Positions 24,336-33,034 are shown, numbered from the stretch's first letter. The stretch: 64,000 bases of DNA from Streptomyces lincolnensis (GCF_021173675.1 NZ_JAIHON010000022.1:1-64000), one strand, 5' to 3'. Notes: a model not told the origin generated them from the letters alone. Numbers and translations: made by a program.

Positions 24336-25556
24336 TCAGCGGCCCGGATTGCCCGCGTGCGTGAGTGTCTCCCAGGCGACGAACAGATCGTCGGTACCAC
24401 CCGGCCTGGTCTCCTCGACCAGCTTGCGCGCGGCCGGAACGGAGACGTCGAGCCGCCCCTCCAGATGGTTCAGGGCGACCTCCAGATCCGGCCCCATGCT
24501 CCGCTCCACCTTCCCGCCGCACAGCCACACGGGCGCGGCCTCCCCCGCCTGGTAGCGCGAGTGGAAGGAGAGCGCGGCCTTCAGCCGGTCCTTGACCTCG
24601 CCGTACAGATCGACGCCCTGATGCCAGGCGGTCTCGGCGACATGCGCGGTCGCGGCGATGGAGTACCCGACATGCCGGAAGTTACGGCAGGTCTCCTGCG
24701 CGATGCCGTCCTTGTACGTCGTCTGCCGGAACCAGTACGCCGTGAGTTCCTGCGGGGTGTCCACGCCGCTCCCCCGCGGGGTGAGGGGCACGCCGCCGTC
24801 CTTCTCCACGTAGAAATACGCGGGCACCCGCTCCCGGAACCGCTCCAGAGCGTGGTCGAAGACCCTGTGGTCGTCGAGGAAGACGCCGATGCCGATGGCC
24901 GCGTCGGTCATCACCAGATCCCAGTTGCCGTTGAAGTCCGGGACCTTCTTCGTCACCTCGGGCAGATACGCGGTACGCAGCATGTTCTCGAACCGCCGCA
25001 CCCGGTCCGCCGGCCAGCCCCCGCCCGGCGTGTGCCGCACGATCTCGGCCGCCCGCGCCCAGGTCGCCCCCGCCCACCCGGTCTGCAGCCCGGCGTTCTC
25101 CTCCGTGTGCCGCCTGATCCGCGCCGACCAGGCGTCCATGATCTCCCTGGCCTTCACCGCGTGCCGCCGCTTGCCGGTGATGCCGAACAGCAGGGCCTGC
25201 GTGTACGCCGCGAGCGCGTCCTCCCGCTCCTCCACACACCCGTGCCCCGCCATGTCCCCCGCCGGACAGGCCACGGTCACATACGGCTCCGGCCGGTACC
25301 TGTACGCCCCGTACTTGCTGTCCCTCATCCCCAGGTACGCCTTCAACCACGGCTGCTTCCCCGCCGCGACCTTCTCCCGTACGACGTCCAGCTGCCCCTT
25401 GCTCACCAGCACCCCCGGATGCGTGAACTCCGCGTCCGCCGGCAACGCCCTCGCCATCGTCCGCGTGCCCGTCCCGGGGGTTCCGCAGGATCCCAGGAGC
25501 CCTGCGACCAAGGCGACGGCCACGACACCCACGGCACGTCTTCGGGCAGACCTCAT
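24336..25556 (-). CDS. Alginate-lyase-family (PF05426-like) lipoprotein
   Basis: A 406-residue exported protein. The N-terminus MRSARRRAVG is followed by a hydrophobic stretch ending in the lipobox-like LLGSC, so a lipid anchor is likely. The body is helical and has the alginate lyase/heparinase-like toroid character, with NGNWDLVMTDAAIGIGVFLD and HVGYSIAATAHVAETAW segments. Activity on alginate is not implied: many actinobacterial members act on unknown polysaccharides. The ATG at 25556 has GGAGG 5 bp upstream and is preferred to GTG at 25562. It is followed downstream by the initiator tRNA gene and preceded by repeat block copy 2. Confidence 0.75.
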   Translation of the reverse strand: MRSARRRAVGVVAVALVAGLLGSCGTPGTGTRTMARALPADAEFTHPGVLVSKGQLDVVREKVAAGKQPWLKAYLGMRDSKYGAYRYRPEPYVTVACPAGDMAGHGCVEEREDALAAYTQALLFGITGKRRHAVKAREIMDAWSARIRRHTEENAGLQTGWAGATWARAAEIVRHTPGGGWPADRVRRFENMLRTAYLPEVTKKVPDFNGNWDLVMTDAAIGIGVFLDDHRVFDHALERFRERVPAYFYVEKDGGVPLTPRGSGVDTPQELTAYWFRQTTYKDGIAQETCRNFRHVGYSIAATAHVAETAWHQGVDLYGEVKDRLKAALSFHSRYQAGEAAPVWLCGGKVERSMGPDLEVALNHLEGRLDVSVPAARKLVEETRPGGTDDLFVAWETLTHAGNPGR

Positions 25557-25692
25557 CAACACCTCCGCGCGCCTCTCACTCCGGGTTCCCTTCCTCCCCC
25601 TCGCAGCGTGGCCCTCCGGGGGTTGAGCCGCCTGAAATGGTGGGCCGTTCGGTCTAGTGCGGGGTGATTGTGCGGGGGGGGTGCCGGGTGGG

Positions 25693-26215
25693 GTCGCGTG
25701 TCGTCTGCGGGTGCGTGGGGCTGGTCGCGCAGTTCCCCGCGCCCCTAGGGGGACCAGGGTTGCCCTATGTCTGAGAGTGCGGGGGGCGCCATCCGACCTG
25801 CCGAGTGAGGTCGTGGGGCGGCTGCAGGTGCGTTGTGGTTGGTCGCGCAGTTCCCCGCGCCCCTGAGGTGGGTGCCTCGTGCGGTCGTAGCACGTCTGCG
25901 GGTCCGTTGTGGCTGGTCGCGCCCACGCGGCGGAGCCGCAAATCGATACAGCCCCGCGCCCCTAAAAGAAGGCACCTGCAGTCGCCCTGGGACATCAAGC
26001 ACCGTCGGCCGTTGGCGTCGTAGCCGCCCACGGCGGGAAGGGGACGGGGCGGGGGGTGTCCGCCCGCAGCGGCCGGCGTCCGACACGCAGCACAACCCGG
26101 AGACACAGTTCCGCCGGACCGAGGACGGAGACCCCCCGACCCGGCCCCGACCCACCCACCGGACCGCAGGCGCTACGCACGCCCCCACCGGAGCCGCACA
26201 GCGCGCCGCAGGCAT
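25693..26215 (+). repeat. Composite intergenic block, copy 2 of 2
   Basis: This block matches the one at about 18800-19295 along nearly its whole length and in the same orientation. The GGCTGGTCGCGCAG-type units start at 25719, 25837 (GGTT variant) and 25911. In the third unit the AGTTCC core is replaced by a longer CGGCGGAGCCGCAAATCGAT insert, which explains most of the length difference. The block ends at GCGCGCCGCAGGCAT, three bases from the stop of the RibD-like gene. No gene is seen in 25570-26215. Confidence 0.8.
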
Positions 26216-26218
26216 CTG

Positions 26219-27355
26219 TCAGGCGTCGTAGATGAGGTGGTGGTTGGGAGCCTTGGCGCGGGAGGTGTACTCGGGGAGGTGGACGACGTCGACGCCGGCG
26301 GCGGAGAGGAGGCCGTTGCCGTCGGCGGCGGGGACGAAGGTGTCGGGCTCGCGCCAGGCGGTGACGACGCGGTGGATGCCGGCGGAGAGGATGAGGCGGG
26401 CGCAGGGGGCGGGGCGGGAAGCGCGGCGGGCGCAGGGTTCGAGGCTGGAATAGACCGTGGCGGAGGGCAGTCGCGGATCGTCGGGGGCGATCTTCGCGAT
26501 GGCCGCCTCCTCCGCGTGGACCACGGGGTCGCCCCCCTCACGGGAGTACCCGCGCGCCAGCTCCGTCCCGTCCGCGGCCACCACCACCGCCCCCACACTG
26601 AACGCCGTCCGCGAAGGCGGACACTCCGCGGCCAGCTCACACGCGAGAGCCAGCCAGTGCCGGTCCGCCGCACACACCCCCCGCCCCACCCCCGGCGCAG
26701 TCGGCTCGTACCGCATCAGCACGACGTCCTCGATCCGCCGAGTCTCCACCAGCCGAAGCCGCCCACCCTGATACCCCCCGGGCCCGAACAACCGAGGCGC
26801 ATCGGGATCACCCACGAACAAGGGCGCCAGCACCAGCTGGAGCTCGTCCGCAAGCCCTTCCCGCAGCAGCTGCGTATGGATCCGCCCACCCCCCTCGACC
26901 ATGAGCCGCCGCACCCCCCGCACCGAGTACAGATGCTCCAGCAGCACCGGCCAGGACAGCTCCGCCCCGAGCGGCACCACATCGGCGGCCACCCCCCGCT
27001 CCCGCACCACCTCGGCCCCCGCCAAGGTCGTATAGACGACCTTGTCACCCCCCGTGTGCCAGAACCGCGCACCGGGATCAAGGTCCCCGGAGCCGCTCAC
27101 GGTCACCTTGAGCGGATACTCCGGCAACCCCGCCGCCACCCGCGCGGCCCGCCGCACAGGCGAGTTGACCAGCAGCCGGGGATTGTCGGCCCGAATGGTC
27201 CCCGCCCCGACAAGGATCGCGTCGACGGACGCGCGCACCTCGTCGACCCGGTCGAAGTCGGCGGGGCCGGACAGCAGCAGGCGGTCGGGCCCGGTGTCGT
27301 CCAGGTAGCCGTCGAGGGAGACGGCGGCGGAGAGGAGGACGTAGGGAAGGGGCAT
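26219..27355 (-). CDS. RibD-like fusion with swapped domain order (reductase-deaminase)
   Basis: A 378-residue bifunctional protein. The N-terminal ~215 residues form a RibD_C/DHFR-like reductase (AAVSLDGYLDD, VDAILVGAGTIRADNP, LMVEGGGRIHTQLL). The C-terminal ~150 residues form a cytidine-deaminase-like zinc domain with HAEE near residue 277 and PCARRASRPAPC near 305-316. Ordinary RibD has the deaminase first, so this is the reverse order. Both steps between the GTP cyclohydrolase II product and 5-amino-6-ribitylaminouracil precursor could be covered. It is divergent from a MarR gene that shares operators with a nearby ribA, which supports a role in flavin or deazaflavin precursor supply. Actual substrate is unproven. 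Confidence 0.82.
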   Translation of the reverse strand: MPLPYVLLSAAVSLDGYLDDTGPDRLLLSGPADFDRVDEVRASVDAILVGAGTIRADNPRLLVNSPVRRAARVAAGLPEYPLKVTVSGSGDLDPGARFWHTGGDKVVYTTLAGAEVVRERGVAADVVPLGAELSWPVLLEHLYSVRGVRRLMVEGGGRIHTQLLREGLADELQLVLAPLFVGDPDAPRLFGPGGYQGGRLRLVETRRIEDVVLMRYEPTAPGVGRGVCAADRHWLALACELAAECPPSRTAFSVGAVVVAADGTELARGYSREGGDPVVHAEEAAIAKIAPDDPRLPSATVYSSLEPCARRASRPAPCARLILSAGIHRVVTAWREPDTFVPAADGNGLLSAAGVDVVHLPEYTSRAKAPNHHLIYDA

Positions 27356-27402
27356 CGGTTCGGCGCTCCCGGGGCTGACTGAACGACAGGGCGAAGCAGG
27401 GC

Positions 27403-27431
27403 TTGGTTCAAGTTTGAAACAAACCTACACT
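27403..27431 (+). promoter_or_regulatory. Promoter and operator of the MarR gene (leaderless)
   Basis: A -35 TTGGTT (27403-27408) and a -10 TACACT (27426-27431) are 17 bp apart. The expected start of transcription coincides with the ATG at 27438, and there is no Shine-Dalgarno, so the mRNA is probably leaderless. The spacer contains TTCAAGTTTGAA (27407-27418), an inverted repeat overlapping the -35 box. It can serve both the marR promoter and the divergent RibD-like gene. Confidence 0.7.
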
Positions 27432-27437
27432 GGCGGC

Positions 27438-27956
27438 ATGACGACTCGCTGGCTCACCTCGAGGGAGCAACGCGCCTGGCGCGCGTACATCGCCGCGACG
27501 CACCTCCTGGAGGACACGCTCGACCGGCAGCTCCAGCAGGACGCCGGCATGCCGCACCTGTACTACTCCATCCTGGCCAACCTCTCCGAGACCCCGGAAC
27601 GCGCCCTGCGCATGACGGAGCTCGCCGAGAGCCTGAAGATCACGCGGAGCAGGCTGACGTACGCGGTGACCAGGCTGGAGAAGGACGGTCTGATCCGGCG
27701 GGAGAACTGCCGGTGGGACAAGAGGGGCAGCATCGCCAGACTGACCGACGAGGGGATGACCGTACTGGAACGCACGGCGCCGGGCCACGTCGAGACGGTC
27801 CGGGCCTCGCTCTTCGACCATCTCACCGAGGAGCAGGTGGGCCAGCTGGAGGAGATCTGCACGGGGATCACCCTCGCCCTGGAGGGCGACACGACCCGCC
27901 CCGCCATGGACGACGTGCCGTGGCGACGCCGCTCCACGCCCCCCACCTGCTCATGA
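27438..27956 (+). CDS. MarR-family regulator of riboflavin-type genes
   Basis: A 172-residue winged-helix protein with recognition region MTELAESLKITRSRLTYAVT and wing segment KDGLIRRENCRWDKRGSIAR. The gene sits between a divergent RibD-like fusion and a downstream ribA. All three promoter regions carry the same TTCAA-N2-TTGAA-type palindrome, so I infer that this protein binds them and that the genes form one small regulon. A single Cys in the wing (ENCRWD) could make it redox- or electrophile-sensitive, as in some MarR proteins; this is speculation. The ATG is placed at the predicted transcription start, consistent with leaderless translation. Confidence 0.88.
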   Translation: MTTRWLTSREQRAWRAYIAATHLLEDTLDRQLQQDAGMPHLYYSILANLSETPERALRMTELAESLKITRSRLTYAVTRLEKDGLIRRENCRWDKRGSIARLTDEGMTVLERTAPGHVETVRASLFDHLTEEQVGQLEEICTGITLALEGDTTRPAMDDVPWRRRSTPPTCS

Positions 27957-27973
27957 CGAGCACCACAAACCAG

Positions 27974-28038
27974 TTGCTTCAAATTTCAAGCATGGGGTAG
28001 GGTCCTCACCCAGAGAGCTGCTTCAAATCTGAAACAGC
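27974..28038 (+). promoter_or_regulatory. ribA promoter with two MarR-type operators
   Basis: A -35 TTGCTT (27974-27979) and -10 TAGGGT (27998-28003) are 18 bp apart. Operator-like GCTTCAAATTTCAAGC (27976-27991) overlaps the -35 box. A second, GCTTCAAATCTGAAAC (28020-28035), lies in a 22-bp imperfect palindrome (28017-28038, 18 of 22 positions symmetric) downstream of the start point. Both match the site at the marR promoter. Confidence 0.72.
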
Positions 28039-28065
28039 AGTGAGCACGGACCCGGGAGAACCCGC

Positions 28066-28770
28066 ATGCCCGACTTCCCCGCCGCGACCCCGACCCCGGC
28101 CCCGGCCGCCACGCCAACCCCCGCCGCCACCCAGATCCCGGCCGCCACCCAGCGCTCCCGGGTCCGGGTCCCGCTGCGCTTCCACGACGGCTACGCGGTC
28201 GACGCCGAACTGGTCACCTTCCACGGCCTGGCCGACGGCCAGGAACACGTGGCGGTCGTCCTCGGCGACCCGGCCGCCCCCGGCACCACCCCCCTGGTCC
28301 GGCTGCACTCCGAGTGCCTGACCGGGGACGTCTTCGGCTCGGCCCGCTGCGACTGCGGCCCGCAGCTGCGCGAGGCGGTCGAGCGCATCGCGGACCGCGG
28401 CGGGATCCTGCTCTACCTCCGTCAGGAAGGCCGCGGGATAGGCCTCTACAACAAGCTGGACGCGTACGCCCTCCAGGACCAGGGCCTCGACACGTACGCC
28501 GCGAACACCGCGCTGGGCCTGCCCGAGGACGCCCGTGACTACACGGCGGCGGCGCAGATGCTCCAGGCGCTCGGAGTCACGACCCTGGACCTGCTCTCCA
28601 ACAACCCCGACAAGGCCGAGCAGCTCCGCGACCTGGGCATCGACGTCCGCGACCGCACCCCCACCGGCGTCTTCACCACCGCGCACAACGTCCGCTACCT
28701 GCGCGCGAAGGTGCTCCAGACGCACCACACGCTCCCCCTGGGAGAACTGACGGGCCTCCACGCAGGCTGA
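28066..28770 (+). CDS. ribA: GTP cyclohydrolase II
   Basis: A 234-residue enzyme that opens GTP to 2,5-diamino-6-ribosylamino-4(3H)-pyrimidinone 5'-phosphate, the first step of riboflavin and deazaflavin (FO) synthesis. Zinc ligands are Cys84, Cys95 and Cys97 in SECLTGDVFGSARCDCG. The catalytic RQEGRGIGLYNK block is at residues 119-130 and LDTYAANTALG follows. The first ~30 residues are Ala/Pro/Thr-rich and outside the fold. It is a stand-alone RibA without the RibB domain found in typical fused RibBA. GGGAGA precedes the ATG by about 8 bp. Control by MarR in place of an FMN riboswitch is unusual; no RFN element is visible upstream. Confidence 0.93.
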   Translation: MPDFPAATPTPAPAATPTPAATQIPAATQRSRVRVPLRFHDGYAVDAELVTFHGLADGQEHVAVVLGDPAAPGTTPLVRLHSECLTGDVFGSARCDCGPQLREAVERIADRGGILLYLRQEGRGIGLYNKLDAYALQDQGLDTYAANTALGLPEDARDYTAAAQMLQALGVTTLDLLSNNPDKAEQLRDLGIDVRDRTPTGVFTTAHNVRYLRAKVLQTHHTLPLGELTGLHAG

Positions 28771-28820
28771 CCCGCACGCCGCACGCCGCACCCCGCACCC
28801 CGCACCCCGCACCCCGCACC
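28771..28820. repeat. 7-bp tandem repeat (CCCGCAC) x7
   Basis: Seven head-to-tail copies of CCCGCAC or GCCGCAC directly follow the ribA stop codon. The rest of the gap to the converging response regulator is C/A-rich without a hairpin terminator. Simple slippage is the likely origin. Confidence 0.85.
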
Positions 28821-28886
28821 AAAAGCCACACCCACCCCGGAGCCGCACCCCAAGACCACGCACCCCGAGACCACCGCCCCCACACA

Positions 28887-29537
28887 TCACCGGGCCGCGT
28901 GCGCCAAATAAGCCAAAACGGCCAGCACCCGCCGATGCCCACTGTCACTCACCGGCAGCCCCAGCTTCAGAAACACATTCCCGATGTGCTTGTGGACCGC
29001 CCGCTCGGTCACCACCAGCGTCTTGGCGATGGTCGCGTTGTCGTGCCCCTCGGCCATCAGCGCCAGCACCTCCCGCTCGCGCGGGGTGAGCGAGTCCAGC
29101 GGAGTGTCCCGGCGCCGGGTCAGCAGCTCGGTCACCACCTCGGGATCCAACGCCGTCCCCCCGCCCGCCACCCGCTCCAGCGCGTCGAGGAACTCGTCCA
29201 CCCGCCCGACCCGGTCCTTGAGCAGATAGCCGACCCCACTGCTGCCCCCGGCCAGCAGCTCGGCGGCGTAGGACTCCTCCACGTACTGGGACAGGACCAG
29301 GACCGGCAGCCCGGGAATCTCCCTGCGCGCCTCAAGCGCGGCCCGCAGCCCCTCGTCCCGGAACCCCGGCGGCATCCGGACATCGAGCACGGCCACCTCG
29401 GGCCGGTGCTCCAGCAGGGCCGGAAGGATCTCCGGACCGGTGCCGACGACGGCCGCGACCTCATGGCCGGCGGAGGTCAGCAACAGCACCAGTCCCTCCC
29501 GCAGCAGGGCATTGTCCTCGGCGATCACCACACGCAC
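28887..29537 (-). CDS. NarL/LuxR-type response regulator
   Basis: A 216-residue response regulator. The receiver domain has acidic pocket E7-D8, phospho-acceptor D52 (AVLDVRMPP) and the conserved Lys of YLLKDR. The output domain is a LuxR helix-turn-helix (LTPREREVLALMAEGHDNAT, then AVHKHIGNVFLKLGL). It overlaps the last codons of the upstream sensor kinase gene by 13 bp, so the two are translationally coupled. It has the typical sequence of the Streptomyces DesR-like group. Target genes are not evident. Confidence 0.93.
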   Translation of the reverse strand: MRVVIAEDNALLREGLVLLLTSAGHEVAAVVGTGPEILPALLEHRPEVAVLDVRMPPGFRDEGLRAALEARREIPGLPVLVLSQYVEESYAAELLAGGSSGVGYLLKDRVGRVDEFLDALERVAGGGTALDPEVVTELLTRRRDTPLDSLTPREREVLALMAEGHDNATIAKTLVVTERAVHKHIGNVFLKLGLPVSDSGHRRVLAVLAYLAHAAR

Positions 29538-30682
29538 GGCAACTCCACTTCGATCACGGTCGGCCCTCCGACGGGACTGGTCACATGGAACACCCCGTCG
29601 AGCGCGGCGACCCGGCGCCGCATGCCGAGAAGCCCCGAGCCGTCGCCGGACTCGTCGGCGCCGCCCCGGCCGTCGTCGCGCACGCGGACGGCGAGTCCGC
29701 GCCGGGTACGGGCGAGGCGGACCTCGGCGATCGGGGAGCCGCTGTGCTTGGCGGCGTTGGTCAGCGCCTCGGCGACGACGAAGTAGGCGGCGGCCTCCAC
29801 GGCCGCGGGCGCCCGCACGCCACCTTCCTCCACCTCACCGCCGTCGACGGTCACGGCGAGCCCGCTGCTCGCGCCCAGCGCCCGGACGGCCCCGGCCAGA
29901 CCGCGGTCGGTGAGGATCGGCGGGTGGATGCCGCGCACCACGTGCCGCAGCTCGGTGAGCGCCTGTTCGGCCTGGTCCTGGGCGTCGTCGAGGAGCTTGC
30001 GCGCACCCTCGGGATCACGGTCGTAGGCCCTTTTGGCGAGCCCTATGCGCATCGACAGGGCCACCAGGCGGGCCTGGGCGCCGTCGTGCAGGTCGCGCTC
30101 GATACGGCGCAGTTCGGCGCCGTGCGCGGCGATCGCGTCGGCCCGGGTCTCCTTGAGCTCCTCGACCCGCGCGGTGAGGCGGGCCTGCGGGGAGGGCATG
30201 AGCAGGGCGGTCGACCAGCGGGCCTCGGTGTCCGCGAGCCGGGTGATCAGCGGCAGCACGACCGCCCGCCGCCGCAGCAGCCCGCACCCCACCCCGTCGA
30301 CGACCAGCCCGAGGGGCCACAGCGGGAGCGCGAGGGCGAGGAGGGCGCCGTAGACGTAGGAGGCGACCATCCAGCGCAGGTCGACCAGCGTGCCGGGATC
30401 GCGTACGGCGGTCCGCAGCCGTTCGCGCAGGGTGCCCTCGACGGCCCGGTACGCCTCGGGGATCCGCCGGCCCGTCCACGCGGCCACCATCTTCCGCTTG
30501 GCCCCGGCGATCCGGCGGATCACCAGAACCGTCTCGGGCAGCATCCAGGCGCCCACCACCGCGACGGTGCCGACGGCGGTGATCAGCAGCACGGTGATGA
30601 AGAGGTACAGCGCGAAGGTCATCGCCGCGACCACCACCAGGTATCCGGTCGCCCGGGCGGCCTCCCGCACCGTTGTCCACAT
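29525..30682 (-). CDS. Sensor histidine kinase (HisKA_3 type)
   Basis: A 385-residue membrane kinase. Two hydrophobic regions near residues 13-50 and 105-130 form the sensor/membrane part (VVVAAMTFALYLFITVLLIT; YGALLALALPLWPLGLVVDG). The phospho-acceptor motif is ERDLHDGAQARLVALS, with His in the H-box. The HATPase domain has N-box EALTNAAKHSG and G-box DDGRGGAD / GSGLLGMRRR. It phosphorylates the overlapping NarL-type regulator downstream. The N-terminal region resembles the conserved sensor domain found in many Streptomyces kinases of unknown signal. Its ATG lies 247 bp from the divergent DUF1906-like gene. Confidence 0.92.
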   Translation of the reverse strand: MWTTVREAARATGYLVVVAAMTFALYLFITVLLITAVGTVAVVGAWMLPETVLVIRRIAGAKRKMVAAWTGRRIPEAYRAVEGTLRERLRTAVRDPGTLVDLRWMVASYVYGALLALALPLWPLGLVVDGVGCGLLRRRAVVLPLITRLADTEARWSTALLMPSPQARLTARVEELKETRADAIAAHGAELRRIERDLHDGAQARLVALSMRIGLAKRAYDRDPEGARKLLDDAQDQAEQALTELRHVVRGIHPPILTDRGLAGAVRALGASSGLAVTVDGGEVEEGGVRAPAAVEAAAYFVVAEALTNAAKHSGSPIAEVRLARTRRGLAVRVRDDGRGGADESGDGSGLLGMRRRVAALDGVFHVTSPVGGPTVIEVELPCVW

Positions 30683-30928
30683 GCGCCAACGCTAAGGGAC
30701 AGGTCACCGGGCGGTCGGGGGAGCAGGCACCCGGACGACGGTGGAGCGGACTCCACCAGGCGCACAACGGCGACCGGCCGCGAAACGGCGGCTTGCCGAA
30801 ACGTGCGGGATGCGAAGGTTCCGTGATCCTCCCGAGGAGACCGGCCGGTAACGAAGAGGCGCTGGTGGACCTGTGATGTTGCTGATGTTTGCTTTCCCTC
30901 ACCCCCCCATGTGAGAGGAAAGCCGCCC

Positions 30929-33034
30929 ATGGCCGACGAGATGGTGCTGCGCGCCCAGAGATTCATCAACAGCACCTATGGCGACGTACCGGGCATCACC
31001 AAGGTCGACGAGACCGGCGTGGTGACCTGGCCGACGCTGTTCGCCCTGATCCGCGCCCTCCAGTACGAGCTGGGCATCACCGCCCTCGCGGACAACTTCG
31101 GGCCCACCACCCTGCGCACGCTGACCGAGAAGTGGCCGTCGATCGACGCGGCCTCGACCGCCCCGGCCAACGTCATACGGATCCTCCAGTCCGCCCTGTA
31201 CTGCAAGGGCTACGACGGCGGGGACATCGACGGCACGTACAACGCCCGGGTCGCCGCCGCCGTACGGGAGATCAAGGCGGACGCCGGTCTCGACGTGCCG
31301 TTCCCCGGCGACGCGGTGGTGCCCAAGCTGTTCAAGGCGCTCCTGAACATGGACGCGTACACGCTCAAGGACGGCGGCGACGACACCGTCCGCGCGGCCC
31401 AGCGCTGGCTCAACGCCACCTACATCGGCCGGGCGAACTTCTTCGTCATCGCCTGCGACGGCCGCTACTCGCGGGACGTGCAGCGGGCGCTGATGTTCGC
31501 CGTGCAGTACGAGATCGGCATGACCGACGACGTGGCCAACGGCGTCTTCGGGCCCGGCACCCAGGCGGGTGTCCGGAACAACCCGGTGGGCGTGGGGTCC
31601 ACCGGGGCGTGGGTGCGGCTGTTCTCGGCGGCGATGGCGTTCAACCGGCGGCGCGGGGTCGTCTTCACGGACACCTTCGACGCGCGGCTGGCCGTACGGG
31701 TGGGCGCCTTCCAGGAGTTCGTACGGCTGCCGGTGACCGGGAAGGGCGACTTCGCTACCTGGGCGTCCCTGCTGGTCTCCACCGGCGACACCTCCCGTCC
31801 GGGCACCGCCGCGGACTGCTCCACCGAGGTCACCGCCGCCCGGGCCAAGGAGCTGGCCGCCGCCGGGTACGAGGTGGTCGGGCGGTATCTGTCGAACGTG
31901 TCGGGCACCAGCCTCGACAAGATGATCAAGCCGGGCGAGCTCAAGGTCATGGCCGACAACGGCCTGGCCTGCTTCCCGATCTACCAGACCAACGGGGCCG
32001 CCGCGAGCTACTTCACCGCCGCGCAGGGCACCTCGGACGCCGCCGACGCCCTCTACTGGGCCCGCTACCACGGCTTCCGCCCCGGCACCCGTATCTACTT
32101 CGCGGTCGACTACGACGCCGTGGACGCCGAGGTCACCACCGGCGTCCTCCCCTACTTCCGGGCGCTCAAGGCCGCGATCGACGCCGACGGCGCGGGCTAC
32201 CGCACCGGTATCTACGGCCCGCGCGCGGTCTGCTCCCGGGTCGGCGGCGAGGGCCTGACCTCGGCGAGCTTCGTCTCCGACATGTCCACCGCGTACACCG
32301 GGAACGTGGCCTCCCCGCTGCCCGAGGACTGGGCCTTCGACCAGATCGTCACCCTCTCCGTGGGCAGCGGCGACGGCGCCATCGAGATCGACAAGAACAT
32401 CGCCTCGGGCCGGGACCGCGGCCAGATCTCCTACGACCCCCCGGGCGCCGCGACCGACCTCGACGTCCGCTTCGACCTCTCCCGGCGCGCGGTCGCCCTG
32501 GCCGACGTCCGCGCCTACCTCCAGTCCTGGGGCATCCCGGAGGAGGGCACCGGCGACCCGACACCCACGTCCACCACGATCGCCTCCGGGGCGACCAGCA
32601 CCACCGCGGCCTTCGACACCCTCATCGCCTACGACGCCGTACTGACCGACCTGGCCCGCACCCTGCGGATGCGCAAGGCGCTGATCGCGGCGAGCGTGCT
32701 GTGGGCGGAGCGCACGGGCACGACGCTCTCGCCGAAGGCGGCCGTCGCGGCCCGCAACCACTGCGTCCGGCAGCGCATCCTGCGCGGCCCGATCCTCGAC
32801 GCGAACGACCCGGCGGACGTGCGCGCGATGGGGCGCAAGCTGCGCGAGGACACCACGTTCCGCGTCAACACCGTCGCCTACGCCCTCATCACGTCCGCCC
32901 ACGACCTGGGCCTGCCGCGCCCCGGCCTGGCCGACACGGACCACAGCACCCTGCGGCTCCTGGACGGGCCCGTCCAGCTGGGGCTGTACCAGGTGCTGGA
33001 GAAGTACTACGCGCCGCTGCGCGCGGGCCGTTGA
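30929..33034 (+). CDS. DUF1906 (glycoside-hydrolase-like) protein with N-terminal peptidoglycan-binding-like repeats
   Basis: A 701-residue protein. The first ~280 residues contain PG-binding-like repeats (VIRILQSALYCKGYDGGDID, AAQRWLNATY). The middle (~295-497) matches the DUF1906/Rv2525c-type TIM barrel with ADCSTEVTAARAKELAAAGY, RIYFAVDYDA and YRTGIYGPRAVC. The last ~150 residues are helical and unassigned. The fold is related to GH25 lysozymes, so action on the cell wall is likely but unproven. There is no Sec or Tat signal at the chosen start, so export would need another route or partner. GAGGAAAG precedes the ATG. The Tat-exported M15-like gene follows after 47 bp and is probably co-transcribed. 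Confidence 0.8.
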   Translation: MADEMVLRAQRFINSTYGDVPGITKVDETGVVTWPTLFALIRALQYELGITALADNFGPTTLRTLTEKWPSIDAASTAPANVIRILQSALYCKGYDGGDIDGTYNARVAAAVREIKADAGLDVPFPGDAVVPKLFKALLNMDAYTLKDGGDDTVRAAQRWLNATYIGRANFFVIACDGRYSRDVQRALMFAVQYEIGMTDDVANGVFGPGTQAGVRNNPVGVGSTGAWVRLFSAAMAFNRRRGVVFTDTFDARLAVRVGAFQEFVRLPVTGKGDFATWASLLVSTGDTSRPGTAADCSTEVTAARAKELAAAGYEVVGRYLSNVSGTSLDKMIKPGELKVMADNGLACFPIYQTNGAAASYFTAAQGTSDAADALYWARYHGFRPGTRIYFAVDYDAVDAEVTTGVLPYFRALKAAIDADGAGYRTGIYGPRAVCSRVGGEGLTSASFVSDMSTAYTGNVASPLPEDWAFDQIVTLSVGSGDGAIEIDKNIASGRDRGQISYDPPGAATDLDVRFDLSRRAVALADVRAYLQSWGIPEEGTGDPTPTSTTIASGATSTTAAFDTLIAYDAVLTDLARTLRMRKALIAASVLWAERTGTTLSPKAAVAARNHCVRQRILRGPILDANDPADVRAMGRKLREDTTFRVNTVAYALITSAHDLGLPRPGLADTDHSTLRLLDGPVQLGLYQVLEKYYAPLRAGR

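Noticed and set aside
27960..28065. FMN riboswitch in front of ribA
   Set aside because: None of the RFN conserved blocks are present. The leader is short and is occupied by MarR-type palindromes.
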